A stretch of DNA of 64,000 nucleotides from Polaribacter sp. HaHaR_3_91 (GTDB taxonomy: Bacteria > Bacteroidota > Bacteroidia > Flavobacteriales > Flavobacteriaceae): contig NZ_CP058986.1 of assembly GCF_019278525.1 (NCBI RefSeq), positions 310,001 to 374,000 on the forward strand. The letters run 5' to 3'. Position 1 is the stretch's first letter. Each line of letters starts with the position of its first letter. The translations under genes were made by a program, and so were the position numbers. Shown in pieces: positions 17,053 to 25,572 of this stretch. The notes under the pieces were generated by a model. That model was given only the letters and a program-made list of their open reading frames with translations, did not search any database and had not been told where the DNA came from.

Positions 17053-18708
17053 ATGAAAAAATTTTATATATTATTTATATCTGTTTTCCTATTTGTAGGT
17101 TGCAGTAAAGAGACAGAAAGTGAAGAAATAAACAATGTTGAATTGAATTTTACTCAATTTGATGTAACATTATCGTCCGGAGAAAAATCTATTGGAGTTA
17201 TAGATAATGATAATAAAAAAATATCAATACCAGATGTAAAAGATCCGTTAGAAATTACGTCTGTTACTTATAAATATTCAGATGATGTTTCAATAATAAC
17301 TCCAAATCCAGATACAAGAATTGGTCAATGGGGCGTTACAGAAAAATTTAGACTTCACTCAGGTGGAGATTTCGAAGAATACACTGTAGAAATAACAGAT
17401 TACGAAGAGGCAACATATGTAAATAAAGCAACCATAGCTCCACTTGAAAAATTTGGTAGGGTTACAAAATATCATATGTTAGATCTGAATCATAACGCTG
17501 GAACTTTAGGTAATATCAGTAATGCAGAAAGTGCTTTTGGTCAAGGTAAAGGTCAAGCTAAAATGAATGGCCTTAGAGTTCCATTATATTGTGGTGATGC
17601 TTATGGAGGACACCCTGCAGAAGGTGAGGTGGTAGAAAGTGTTTACACAACTCTTTTAAAATCTATAGAAAATGCGAAAGCATCTTATTATGGTTCTGAA
17701 CCTTTTATGATTTTTGTAGGCTTAAAAGTTTTAACATCAGATAAAGCAGAGTATTTTCCAGATTGGGTAACAACAGATGCACCAACTGTGCCTAATCCTG
17801 TAAAATATGCACAATTGATTGTTGACTATGTTGAGTTTATGCATGAACATGGACACGAAGTAAACTATGTTGCTTTTGATAAAGAGGCTGCTAGAATGGA
17901 TGTTACAGATTTTACGATAGCTGTAGATACATTAAGAGCTAGAACGGCAAGACTTGGTTATGTGGTACCACAAATTGTGGCTCCAGAATTTTATAAACCA
18001 TTAGGTGAATCTGGATCTTTTAACGATTTATACAATATTAATGGACAAGATAGCTATGACGTATTTGGAAATCACTATTATTTGAATCATCATAATGAAA
18101 CGAATCATCCAGATTTAAAATACGAATATGAACTAGCTCAAAGTGATAAACATCGTGAAGCTTGGGCTACTGAAGCACATTGGGATGCCCTTAGATGTAG
18201 TTCTGACTACGAAAAAGATAGAGAAATTTGGACTTCCGAACTAGCTATTGGATGTATGTTTGATTGGACTGATCTTGGATTAGATTTAGTAAGCTGGTGG
18301 GATTACCCCTTGTCTGGAGGTAATGCACCATGGAATTATATTACTAGAGCATATACTGAAGCTTTGATTGGTTCACAACCTATAAGAATGTTAGATCATG
18401 ATGGTGAAGAAGTACTAAGTAGGGAGAAACTTCATAGTAGAGCCTATATAAGAGGTAATGAGGTAAATGTGTTTTTTATCAATACTGTGAGTCCATGTAA
18501 AACTTTTATACCACCTTTTTACGAAGAATACCCTGTAGGGATTCTAGATGGTTTTAAAATTGATGGTAATATAACTGTAACACAATGGGATGATGATGAT
18601 CAACCTGAAGGAAAATCTTTTGTTATAGAACCTGTAGAAGAAAATCAATTTCTTATAGACATAACAACAGGTTCATTTACCCATGTTTCATTTAGGATAA
18701 CAGAATAA
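17053..18708 (+). CDS. lipoprotein with DUF5018-like N-terminus and probable TIM-barrel glycosidase domain (copy 2)
   Basis: Paralogue of the preceding gene, sharing the N-terminal module almost word for word ('TLSSGEKSIGVIDN', 'ITPNPDTRIG') and all barrel landmarks: 'MNGLRVPLYCGDAYGGHPAE', 'AFDKEAARM' (Glu near 278), 'FGNHYY', 'WATEAHW' (Glu near 373), 'SWWDYPLSGG'. Differences cluster around the barrel loops (an extra 'CSSDYEKDREI' segment here), as expected if the two cut different linkages or subsites. Lipobox 'LFVGCSKE'. The 38-base gap suggests one transcript with copy 1. Substrate unknown; the sulfated fucose context is inference. Confidence 0.6.
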   Translation: MKKFYILFISVFLFVGCSKETESEEINNVELNFTQFDVTLSSGEKSIGVIDNDNKKISIPDVKDPLEITSVTYKYSDDVSIITPNPDTRIGQWGVTEKFRLHSGGDFEEYTVEITDYEEATYVNKATIAPLEKFGRVTKYHMLDLNHNAGTLGNISNAESAFGQGKGQAKMNGLRVPLYCGDAYGGHPAEGEVVESVYTTLLKSIENAKASYYGSEPFMIFVGLKVLTSDKAEYFPDWVTTDAPTVPNPVKYAQLIVDYVEFMHEHGHEVNYVAFDKEAARMDVTDFTIAVDTLRARTARLGYVVPQIVAPEFYKPLGESGSFNDLYNINGQDSYDVFGNHYYLNHHNETNHPDLKYEYELAQSDKHREAWATEAHWDALRCSSDYEKDREIWTSELAIGCMFDWTDLGLDLVSWWDYPLSGGNAPWNYITRAYTEALIGSQPIRMLDHDGEEVLSREKLHSRAYIRGNEVNVFFINTVSPCKTFIPPFYEEYPVGILDGFKIDGNITVTQWDDDDQPEGKSFVIEPVEENQFLIDITTGSFTHVSFRITE

Positions 18709-18763
18709 AACAGTACTAATTTACTCTGAATTAAATAATCTAAACTTTTTTAATAAATTAATA

Positions 18764-19861
18764 ATGAAAAAAATAATAGTAAGCACCATTCTGCTTTCAA
18801 TATTTATTGTTTCTTGTCAATCACAAAAAAATAATAGAAAAGAAGTAATAAAACAAGTAGCTTCTCCAACTGCCATGTCCGATCAATGGAAGTTTGTTGG
18901 TGAAGCAATTAACGAACCTGGTTATGACGTTTGGGGAAGCTCTCCTATTAGAGATGAACAAGGAAATGTACACCTTTTTAGTGCTAGATGGTCATCCGAC
19001 ACCCCTTTTAAAACAGCGTGGAGATATCAAAGTGAAATTGCTCATTATGTTGCTAAAAGTCCTGAAGGGCCTTTTAAATTTGTAGAAGTTGTAGCAAAAG
19101 GAAAAGGTAATGATACATGGAATGCTACTGGTTTTCACAATCCAAGTATTAAAAAAATAGATAATAAATACGTTTTAGTTTTTATAGCTAATGATGGTGC
19201 AAAAAAACATGGACCAAGTCAGCGAATTGGAATGCTAACAAGTAATAGTATTCATGGACCATGGAATGCAGTTCCTAATGAGAACACACCTTTACTTAGC
19301 CCTCCTAGCGATACTGCTATTTGGTGTGCAAACAGTGGACTTGGTGTTAACAACCCTAGTTTGATAAAACATCCTAATGGAAAATACCTTTTGTATTTTA
19401 AAGCGAAAGCTGGTACTAAAGGCAAAGTGAGTATGGGAGTTGCTATTTCTAGCAAGTTAGAAGGACCGTATGTTATCCAACCAGACCCAATTACTACCAA
19501 TGAAGTCAGAATAGAAGATGGGAATGCTTTTTTATGGAGAAATAAAATATGCTTAATGACTACAGACAATCATGGAATATTAGAAAAAGGTGGTGGTTTA
19601 CTTTGGGTATCAGAAGATGGACTTCAATTTAACGCCGAACCTTTATCAGGTTTTCATAATTATCAAGATTTTTATTTGAAAGGCAATTTTCCAAAAGAAG
19701 CGAATGTACGTTACGGAGGTAAAAAGGTGAAGTTAGAAAGACCTCAGTTATTAATGGATGCAAATAATGAACCTGAATATCTTTATTGCCCTAGTGGAGT
19801 GGCTTTAGATGGTAGTGATGGTACAAATAATTATGTGTTAAAATATCAGAAGAAAAAATAA
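18764..19861 (+). CDS. beta-propeller glycoside hydrolase lipoprotein (paralogue of the 2583 gene)
   Basis: Lipobox 'FIVSCQSQ'. The body aligns by eye with the 2583 product: 'YDVWGSSPIRDEQGNVHLF', 'SEIAHYVAKSPEGPFKF', 'GFHNPSIKKI', 'GVNNPSLIKHPNGKYLLYFK' and 'GGGLLWVSEDG'. Five-bladed propeller glycosidase, family uncertain. It likely follows the two barrel enzymes on the same transcript (55-base gap). The conserved 'RIEDGNAFLW' and 'KLERPQLL' are probable active-site strands because they recur in all three paralogues. Confidence 0.7.
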   Translation: MKKIIVSTILLSIFIVSCQSQKNNRKEVIKQVASPTAMSDQWKFVGEAINEPGYDVWGSSPIRDEQGNVHLFSARWSSDTPFKTAWRYQSEIAHYVAKSPEGPFKFVEVVAKGKGNDTWNATGFHNPSIKKIDNKYVLVFIANDGAKKHGPSQRIGMLTSNSIHGPWNAVPNENTPLLSPPSDTAIWCANSGLGVNNPSLIKHPNGKYLLYFKAKAGTKGKVSMGVAISSKLEGPYVIQPDPITTNEVRIEDGNAFLWRNKICLMTTDNHGILEKGGGLLWVSEDGLQFNAEPLSGFHNYQDFYLKGNFPKEANVRYGGKKVKLERPQLLMDANNEPEYLYCPSGVALDGSDGTNNYVLKYQKKK

Positions 19862-19872
19862 TTAGATTTTTT

Positions 19873-21075
19873 ATGATAATTTTTAGCAATAACTTGAGAA
19901 TATTTTTGATAGTATTTTCAATATTTCTTTTGAATGCTTGCTATAAACAAAAGAATCAAGAGGAAATAAGCAATGACAAGTTAATAGAAATCCCAAAAGC
20001 TTTAGATTTAAATGATCTTTCAGAAAATGGGATTTTTACTATAGAAAAACAATTACTTACGCCCAATAATAGCGGTGTTATTGCTGATATTGTTTTAAAA
20101 TTACCAGAATATCAAAAAGGGATGTATTATCGCCCGTTTTCTGAAGTAAAAGCCTCATGAAATAGAATGGAGGCTCTTTGGTTTCATAATGTTTCAGAAT
20201 TTTAATGTTTTTAATCAAACCTATAGTTACGTCATAAGGTCTAGTGTAGATTATAAAATAGATTTAGACCGTATCGATTTAACGATTGTTCAAAACTTTA
20301 CCAATGCCCTTTGGTTAGGATATGTACATTGGTTAGACCAAGATATGTTTCACACCAGTTTTAAAGAAACAGCGCGTTTAATGGCCGTTTCTAGAGCTAT
20401 TTCTGGTGCTCCTATTTATTTGTCTGACGAGACTAAAAACATTGATGATACGTATTTAACTCCGTTAATGTATAAAGATGGAGAGATTATTGGTACGCTA
20501 GCTCCTGGGGTTCCTTTGCCAGAAAGTTTACAACAAGATCCTTATGTAGGTAAAAAAGCCTTTAAGGTAATTGCTCCGATTAAAAATGAATCAGCAGTTA
20601 TTATGGTGGTTAATTTAAAATAGAGACACTATGCTAAAATCAGCTATTTCTTTAAAAGATTATCCGAATGCAGGAGGAATGATTCAACCTTTTAAAAGAC
20701 TTTTTGGAAATACCTAAAGGAGGAATTTTATTATATGATGCATACAATAAAATAGCAAAACCATTGACAGATGATTTTGAGTTTGAACTAAAAACACGTG
20801 AAGAAAGATTGTTTCAGTTAAGTCCTATTGTTAATGGATGGTCTGTAATTGGTATTTCTGATAAATATTTATCCGCAGGTACAGTAGAAGTGACATCTAT
20901 AAATGAAAATGAAATTATCTGTACAATGAAAGAGTCAGGAAGCTTAACTGTATGGAGTAAGAATGGAATTCCTAAAATAAATGATGTGCCTTTTAATTCT
21001 TTAGGAAATCATCTCTACACATTTGATTGTTCAACAATAGAAACAAGTAATTATAATTTAAAAATCACAAGATAA
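19873..21075 (+). pseudogene. broken raffinose-synthase/Sip1-type alpha-galactosidase (GH36-like)
   Basis: Three consecutive fragments in shifting frames. 19873-20160 gives a lipoprotein N-terminus (lipobox 'LNACYKQ') ending in a stop. 20189-20623 carries 'WLDQDMFHTSFKETARLMAV' and 'GAPIYLSDE', the conserved D-x-D-M-F and downstream block of the Sip1/raffinose synthase branch of clan GH-D. 20704-21075 carries the C-terminal domain with 'LFQLSPIVNGWSVIGISDKY'. Intact members have roughly 650-750 residues; here about 300 residues of the barrel, including one catalytic Asp region, are missing, and there are at least two frame breaks. Non-functional. Confidence 0.8.
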
Positions 21076-21133
21076 ATTATCAATACAGAACATAATACTG
21101 ATGAAGATATCATTATTTCTGTTTAGGTAATAG

Positions 21134-21514
21134 AATAAAAGTAAAATACAATTAATAACTTATACAAAAGGGGATGATATAAACACCTGTAATACAAAAT
21201 TTGTTGGTTCTGATATGGATTTTTCTGTTATAATTAATGATGAAAATAGTTTATCTACTAACGGTGAGCTAAAATTATTGAATGAAATCTATACGTATCC
21301 CAACCCTAATGAAGAAAATATAAACATATATTTAAATAACTTAGAAAATGTTTCTGTTAAACTAGTAAGTGTTAATGGTCAAACTATTTATACCGAAAAT
21401 AATATCAGTTCTTTAATTCATACAATTAAGTTAAATGATATTTCATCTCGTATTTATTTTCTCAAAGTAAATTACAAAGGAACAAGAAAACAATATAAAA
21501 TAATACGAAAATAA
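21134..21514 (+). pseudogene. C-terminal fragment with T9SS type A sorting domain
   Basis: A frame open from 21134 (ATG at 21215) encodes a typical T9SS sorting domain: 'YTYPNPNEENINIYL', 'VKLVSVNGQTIYT', 'IYFLKVNYKGTRKQYKI' and a basic C-terminus. There is no signal peptide and no catalytic domain, and upstream sequence is out of frame, so it is the tail of a lost secreted protein. Alternatively it may once have been the tail of the broken alpha-galactosidase, but that family rarely ends this way. Confidence 0.65.
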
Positions 21515-21559
21515 GCAAAGTGTTTATCTTACTTATCAAATTATTTTTAAACAAATAAT

Positions 21560-21596
21560 AAGGATCAACTTATAGAAGTTGTTCCTTTTGTTTTTT
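21560..21596 (+). terminator. terminator after the T9SS fragment
   Basis: Stem AAGGATCAACTT / AAGTTGTTCCTT with loop ATAG and one mismatch, followed by TTTTGTTTTTT. Confidence 0.7.
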
Positions 21597-21803
21597 AGAA
21601 ACCTATTGTATATAATAATCTGCTTTTGATATCAAAAAACGATAAAGATTCTGTTGGTTTTTAAAATAGACTTCGTAATAGTTTACTTTGTCTGTAATAT
21701 TTTCATAATCTTAACCTTGATAAGGTATTTATCTTGATTAGATTACCAATTGCATAAGTAATTATATTTTATAATATGGATACAGTTAATGTAAAGGCAT
21801 AAA

Positions 21804-21837
21804 AAAAGGAGTAACTTTATATAAAGTTACTCCTTTT
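21804..21837. terminator. bidirectional perfect-palindrome terminator
   Basis: AAAAGGAGTAACTTTAT is followed directly by its exact reverse complement. It lies 20 bases beyond the stop of the minus-strand leucine-rich-repeat gene and has A/T runs on both sides. Confidence 0.8.
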
Positions 21838-21859
21838 AAGTTTTAAATAAAAAAAGTTG

Positions 21860-23041
21860 TTATTGTTTGATAACTTTAATTGTTTTGAAATCTAAACCTT
21901 CATTATTTTTAGCTTTTACAAAATAAATACCTTTATTAAGTTGAGATAAATCTACTCCATCTATAACTTTTTGAGAACTTACTTTAGCGCCTAAAATATT
22001 ATAAATTTCTGCAGAAAAAACATCATTTGTAGAAAAGTATAATTTATCTACAACAGGATTTGGATATGCATTTAAAGATATTTTAGCTTGAGAATCTAAG
22101 CTTAATATTTCATCTGCTTCAACGATATTAAATATATCCCATCCGTTTTCTGCGGCAAAAGCATCCTTGGTACCAAAAGGAACAATCAATGTAGGAGCTG
22201 TGTCATATCCGGCTTGAGTAGAAAACATATGACTATCAGGATCCGGTATTGTTTTCTCTGCGTCTAAGAATGCGTCAGTATCAAGAACAAAAGGAGTCTC
22301 AAATTCTACAATTAATTCTTCTAAAGCCGGAATGTTTCTGAATGTATTAGCACCTGGAAGTTTCGTTACAGTAGCAGGAAGCGTTAAAGTTTTAAATCCT
22401 GTAGCATTAAATGCACCTGGAGCAATTGAATCCATCACAGGCATATTTATATCAGTAAGATTTGAGCAACCCCAGAATGCCAATCCACCAACTACAGTTG
22501 CAGCAGGTAAATCTACAGATGTAAGTGCTTTTGCATCTCTAAATGCTTGTATTCCAATATCAACTGTATTACTAAGGTCTATTGTCTCTAATTTAGGACA
22601 TTTGTTAAATGCTGTTTTACCAACAAATGTTGCATTATGAAGATCTACTGATGTTAATTCAGGACAGTTTACAAAAGAGTTTAAACCAACACCTGAAGTA
22701 ATATTAGAAAGATCTGCGCTTACAAGGTTAGGACAAGCGTTAAACACTTGCCAATCAATTTCAGTATCACCTTCAACAACTAAAGATGTAATTGCTACAT
22801 TAGAAAATGATTTATTTTTTATAAAAGTAACGTTATAAGTAGTTCCTGAATTCTCTACAGTAGCTGGTATCGTTAATGCATCTGTAGTAACACTATTTCC
22901 TACAATTTGTACCTCGTTTGTAGGGTCAACAGCGGTTACTTCATAATTGATTTCATTTACTGTAAATGCATCACCTACAGTTTGTGCCTTCGTTAATGTT
23001 ACAGATAACAATGTAACAAATAATAGTAATGTTTTTTTCAT
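21860..23041 (-). CDS. BspA-like leucine-rich-repeat secreted protein with T9SS sorting domain
   Basis: Signal peptide (about residues 1-19, ending 'TLTKA'). Residues about 60-290 are tandem BspA-type (LRR_5) repeats of about 23 residues: 'LVSADLSNITSGVGLNSF', 'LTSVDLHNATFVGKTAF', 'LETIDLSNTVDIGIQAF', 'LTSVDLPAATVVGGLAF'. The last 75 residues are a T9SS type A domain ('LNAYPNPVVDKLYF', 'GIYFVKAKNNEG'). Such proteins are surface-displayed and often bind or adhere; no enzymatic motif is seen. It runs against the surrounding degradation genes and has its own terminator. A decayed copy lies just upstream. The upstream region contains a short palindrome with the ACATT motif. Confidence 0.85.
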   Translation of the reverse strand: MKKTLLLFVTLLSVTLTKAQTVGDAFTVNEINYEVTAVDPTNEVQIVGNSVTTDALTIPATVENSGTTYNVTFIKNKSFSNVAITSLVVEGDTEIDWQVFNACPNLVSADLSNITSGVGLNSFVNCPELTSVDLHNATFVGKTAFNKCPKLETIDLSNTVDIGIQAFRDAKALTSVDLPAATVVGGLAFWGCSNLTDINMPVMDSIAPGAFNATGFKTLTLPATVTKLPGANTFRNIPALEELIVEFETPFVLDTDAFLDAEKTIPDPDSHMFSTQAGYDTAPTLIVPFGTKDAFAAENGWDIFNIVEADEILSLDSQAKISLNAYPNPVVDKLYFSTNDVFSAEIYNILGAKVSSQKVIDGVDLSQLNKGIYFVKAKNNEGLDFKTIKVIKQ

Positions 23042-23127
23042 GATTTATTTAATTTTAAATTAATAATATTATGATTTAAATTTACAAATAACTATACTAT
23101 TCTTAGAGTACATAGGTTTCGTTTTTT

Positions 23128-23155
23128 GGGTAAAAATGTTGCATTTTAACCCAAA
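23128..23155 (-). promoter_or_regulatory. palindrome with ACATT motif upstream of the leucine-rich-repeat gene
   Basis: GGGTAAAAATGTTGCATTTT followed by AACCC forms an inverted repeat. Read on the minus strand it contains ATGCAACATTTTTA, identical over 14 bases to 12329-12342. It sits about 90 bases upstream of the start codon. Possible binding site; evidence is repetition and symmetry only. Confidence 0.4.
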
Positions 23156-23282
23156 ACACTAGTATTTTTGCAATACAAAGGTAATAATGCTACATTTTGT
23201 AAATAATTATTTAGTCCATAGGTCGTCATATTTCATATAATCCGTGTTTATTAATGCAGGTTTTAAATAAAAGCTGATTCAC

Positions 23283-23775
23283 TTTATATATTATAAACTT
23301 CTGCAGAAAAAATATCATTTATCTACATTAAGTTTTGGATAAGAATCTAAATATATTTCATTGATTTTCAAAGGCACTAGAAGCCCCAAGGTGCAATTAA
23401 ATTAGGTGTAGGAGATTGATTTATTTGATTAGAAAACATATGATTGATATTTACGTCAGTATCAAGAACAAAAGGAGTTTCAATTTCTACAATTAATTCT
23501 TCTAAAGTAGGAATGTTTCTAAACGTATTAGAACCTGAAAATTTTCTTAATGACGAAGGAAGTGTTAAAGTTGTAAGTCCTTTAGCATTAAATGCACCTG
23601 GGGCAATTTGAATCTATGACAGACATATTTACATTACTAAGATTTGAGCATTTCCAGAATGTCCAACCATCAATAACTGTTGAAGCAGGTAAATCTATAG
23701 ATGTAAGTGTAACATCATTTAAAAATGCTTGTATACAAACGTTAAATAAGTTATTATTTTTTACATATTGTTGAA
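23283..23775 (-). pseudogene. decayed duplicate of the BspA-like gene
   Basis: Read on the minus strand, segments match the neighbouring 21860 gene in order: the T9SS-domain part (near 23290-23345 versus 21985-22060), the 'VDTDAFL' region (near 23455) and the LRR segment 23470-23730 versus 22280-22530. Many indels and stops break the frame, for example at the segment matching 22410-22440. No intact signal peptide is visible. This shows a tandem duplication followed by decay. Confidence 0.75.
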
Positions 23776-24000
23776 ATTTAAAAATTTATCAGAGAAACTC
23801 CTTATCAAGCTAAGATTAAGATATGTTATAATAAATTAGCTGTATTATTAAAAAAACAGTCTTGTTTTATTAGATTTATAGAAAGTTATTTCTATTGATA
23901 TTACAGTGTCATTTTTGACGAATCTTGGTTGTGTTTACTTTTAAGATTAAATTATTGAAAGTTATAGCTATATGCATAGCACGGAGTCTCTTTAATAGAA
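23776..24000. other. AT-rich stretch without recognisable gene
   Basis: About 220 bases with no convincing coding frame or hairpin; probably the eroded 5' part of the duplicated BspA-like gene plus the leader of the sulfatase gene set. Confidence 0.4.
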
Positions 24001-24041
24001 TTGTAACATTCTCACTCCCTTGTTGTAACAATATTAGACTG
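24001..24041 (+). promoter_or_regulatory. candidate regulator-binding motif upstream of the sulfatase/GH30 gene set
   Basis: TTGTAACATTCTCACTCC continues into CTTGTTGTAACAAT. It matches the site at 15279 at 26 of 32 positions without gaps. The 9-bp inverted repeat TTGTAACAT...TTGTAACAA is partly visible as two direct TTGTAACA units 21 bases apart. It lies about 150 bases before the ATG at 24156. Confidence 0.55.
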
Positions 24042-24155
24042 TTTTTTACGCTACTTTAAGTTAGATTAGCTTTAATTAAAAAAGACAACAACTTGAATCT
24101 TAAAAAAACCTTTCATCTTGTTTTTACAGAATTTTTAAATTTTATTTTTTTTAAA

Positions 24156-25571
24156 ATGGATACCTTGTTTATACTATTATTGTGCGGATTTTTAGTGTCT
24201 TGCAATACAAATAATGCAGTGCAAAAAGAGCAAAAACCAAATGTAATTGTCATTTTAATTGATGATGCTGGTTATGCAGATTTTGGTTTTATGGGAAGTA
24301 AAGATCTAGAAACACCTAATATAGACAGGTTAGCAAAAAGTGGTGTTATTTTTACGGATGCACATGTAAGCGCAACAGTTTGTGCACCTAGTAGAGCGGG
24401 TTTAATTACTGGAAAATACCAACAACGTTTTGGTTTTGAGGCAAATGATACAGGTGATAAAAACTCTGGTGATATTGGGCTTTCTGATGATGTTGTAACT
24501 ATTGCAGATGTTTTTAAGAAAAATGGTTACAAAACAATGGCATTGGGTAAATGGCATTTAGGAAAAGAGGAATCTGATTTACCTAACAATCGAGGTTTTG
24601 ATGAATTTTATGGTTTTGAAACCGGAAGTAGGTCTTATTTTCAATATGAAAATCCGAGTAAAGCAAAAATGTTACAACATAACGGAAAACGTGTAAAATT
24701 TGATGGGTATTTAACGGACGTTTTGGGTAATCAATCTGTAAAATACATAAAAGAAAATAAAGACAATCCTTTTTTTATGTACTTAGCTTACAATGCGGTT
24801 CATACGCCAATGGAAGCTAAAAAGGAAGATTTAGAGAAATATAAAAACCATCCTAGACAGTATTTAGCAGCCATGACTTGGTCTTTAGATGAGAACGTTG
24901 GAAAACTTCAAAATAAATTAGAAGAGTTAGGTATTGCAGATAACACAATTATTTATTTTTTAAGTGATAATGGTGGAGCAGCAAATAATACTTCTTCTGG
25001 TGGACCATTAAAGGGATGGAAAGGAAATAAATTTGAAGGCGGACATAGAGTTCCGTTTGTGGTAAGTTGGCCAGCTCAGATAAAAGGAGGTCAAACTTTT
25101 AATGGTTTGTCTTCTTCTTTAGATATTTTTACAACTTCTATGGCGGCAGCGAATATTAAAAAGGATACAGATTTAATTTTAGATGGAGCAAACCTTTTGC
25201 CATTTTTAAAAGGGGAGAAGAAGGGAGATCCGCATGCTCAATTATTTTGGAGAAAACTAGAAGAAGCCGGAGCAAGAGTAGGAGATTACAAAATGGTTCG
25301 TTTGCAAGATTACGGAGCAACTTTATATAATGTTGAAGAGGATTTAGGTGAAATGAAAGACCTTCAAAATACTAATAAAAATCAGTTTAATGAATTAAAC
25401 ACAGCTTTAAAAAACTGGGAATCTCAAATGATGGAACCACTTTGGGGAGAACCTAGAAATTGGATGGATGTTACCTATCATATTCATCAAAGATTAATGG
25501 AAAATAAAGAGGTTTTGTATTCAGATCCTGCTAAAATGAAACAAGTTTTAAATAAAGAAAAAAAACAATAA
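24156..25571 (+). CDS. S1-family sulfatase, lipoprotein
   Basis: Formylglycine sulfatase. I prefer the ATG at 24156 over the TTG at 24093, because it directly precedes a hydrophobic stretch and lipobox 'FLVSCNTN'. First metal site 'ILIDDAGYADFG', signature CAPSRAG with the modified Cys near residue 76, 'ALGKWHLG' and second metal site 'YFLSDNGGAANN' are all present. Also seen is 'PFFMYLAYNAVHTPM'. Complete and of usual length (471 aa). The sulfate position and sugar are unknown. It heads a tight + strand set with the next two genes (1-base gap, then 4-base overlap). Confidence 0.92.
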   Translation: MDTLFILLLCGFLVSCNTNNAVQKEQKPNVIVILIDDAGYADFGFMGSKDLETPNIDRLAKSGVIFTDAHVSATVCAPSRAGLITGKYQQRFGFEANDTGDKNSGDIGLSDDVVTIADVFKKNGYKTMALGKWHLGKEESDLPNNRGFDEFYGFETGSRSYFQYENPSKAKMLQHNGKRVKFDGYLTDVLGNQSVKYIKENKDNPFFMYLAYNAVHTPMEAKKEDLEKYKNHPRQYLAAMTWSLDENVGKLQNKLEELGIADNTIIYFLSDNGGAANNTSSGGPLKGWKGNKFEGGHRVPFVVSWPAQIKGGQTFNGLSSSLDIFTTSMAAANIKKDTDLILDGANLLPFLKGEKKGDPHAQLFWRKLEEAGARVGDYKMVRLQDYGATLYNVEEDLGEMKDLQNTNKNQFNELNTALKNWESQMMEPLWGEPRNWMDVTYHIHQRLMENKEVLYSDPAKMKQVLNKEKKQ

Positions 25572-25572
25572 A

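Noticed and set aside
15380..18708. Assignment of the barrel lipoproteins to GH168 endo-fucanases
   Set aside because: Size, the extra N-terminal module and the spacing of the candidate catalytic residues (about 100 residues apart) do not agree with what I know of that family.
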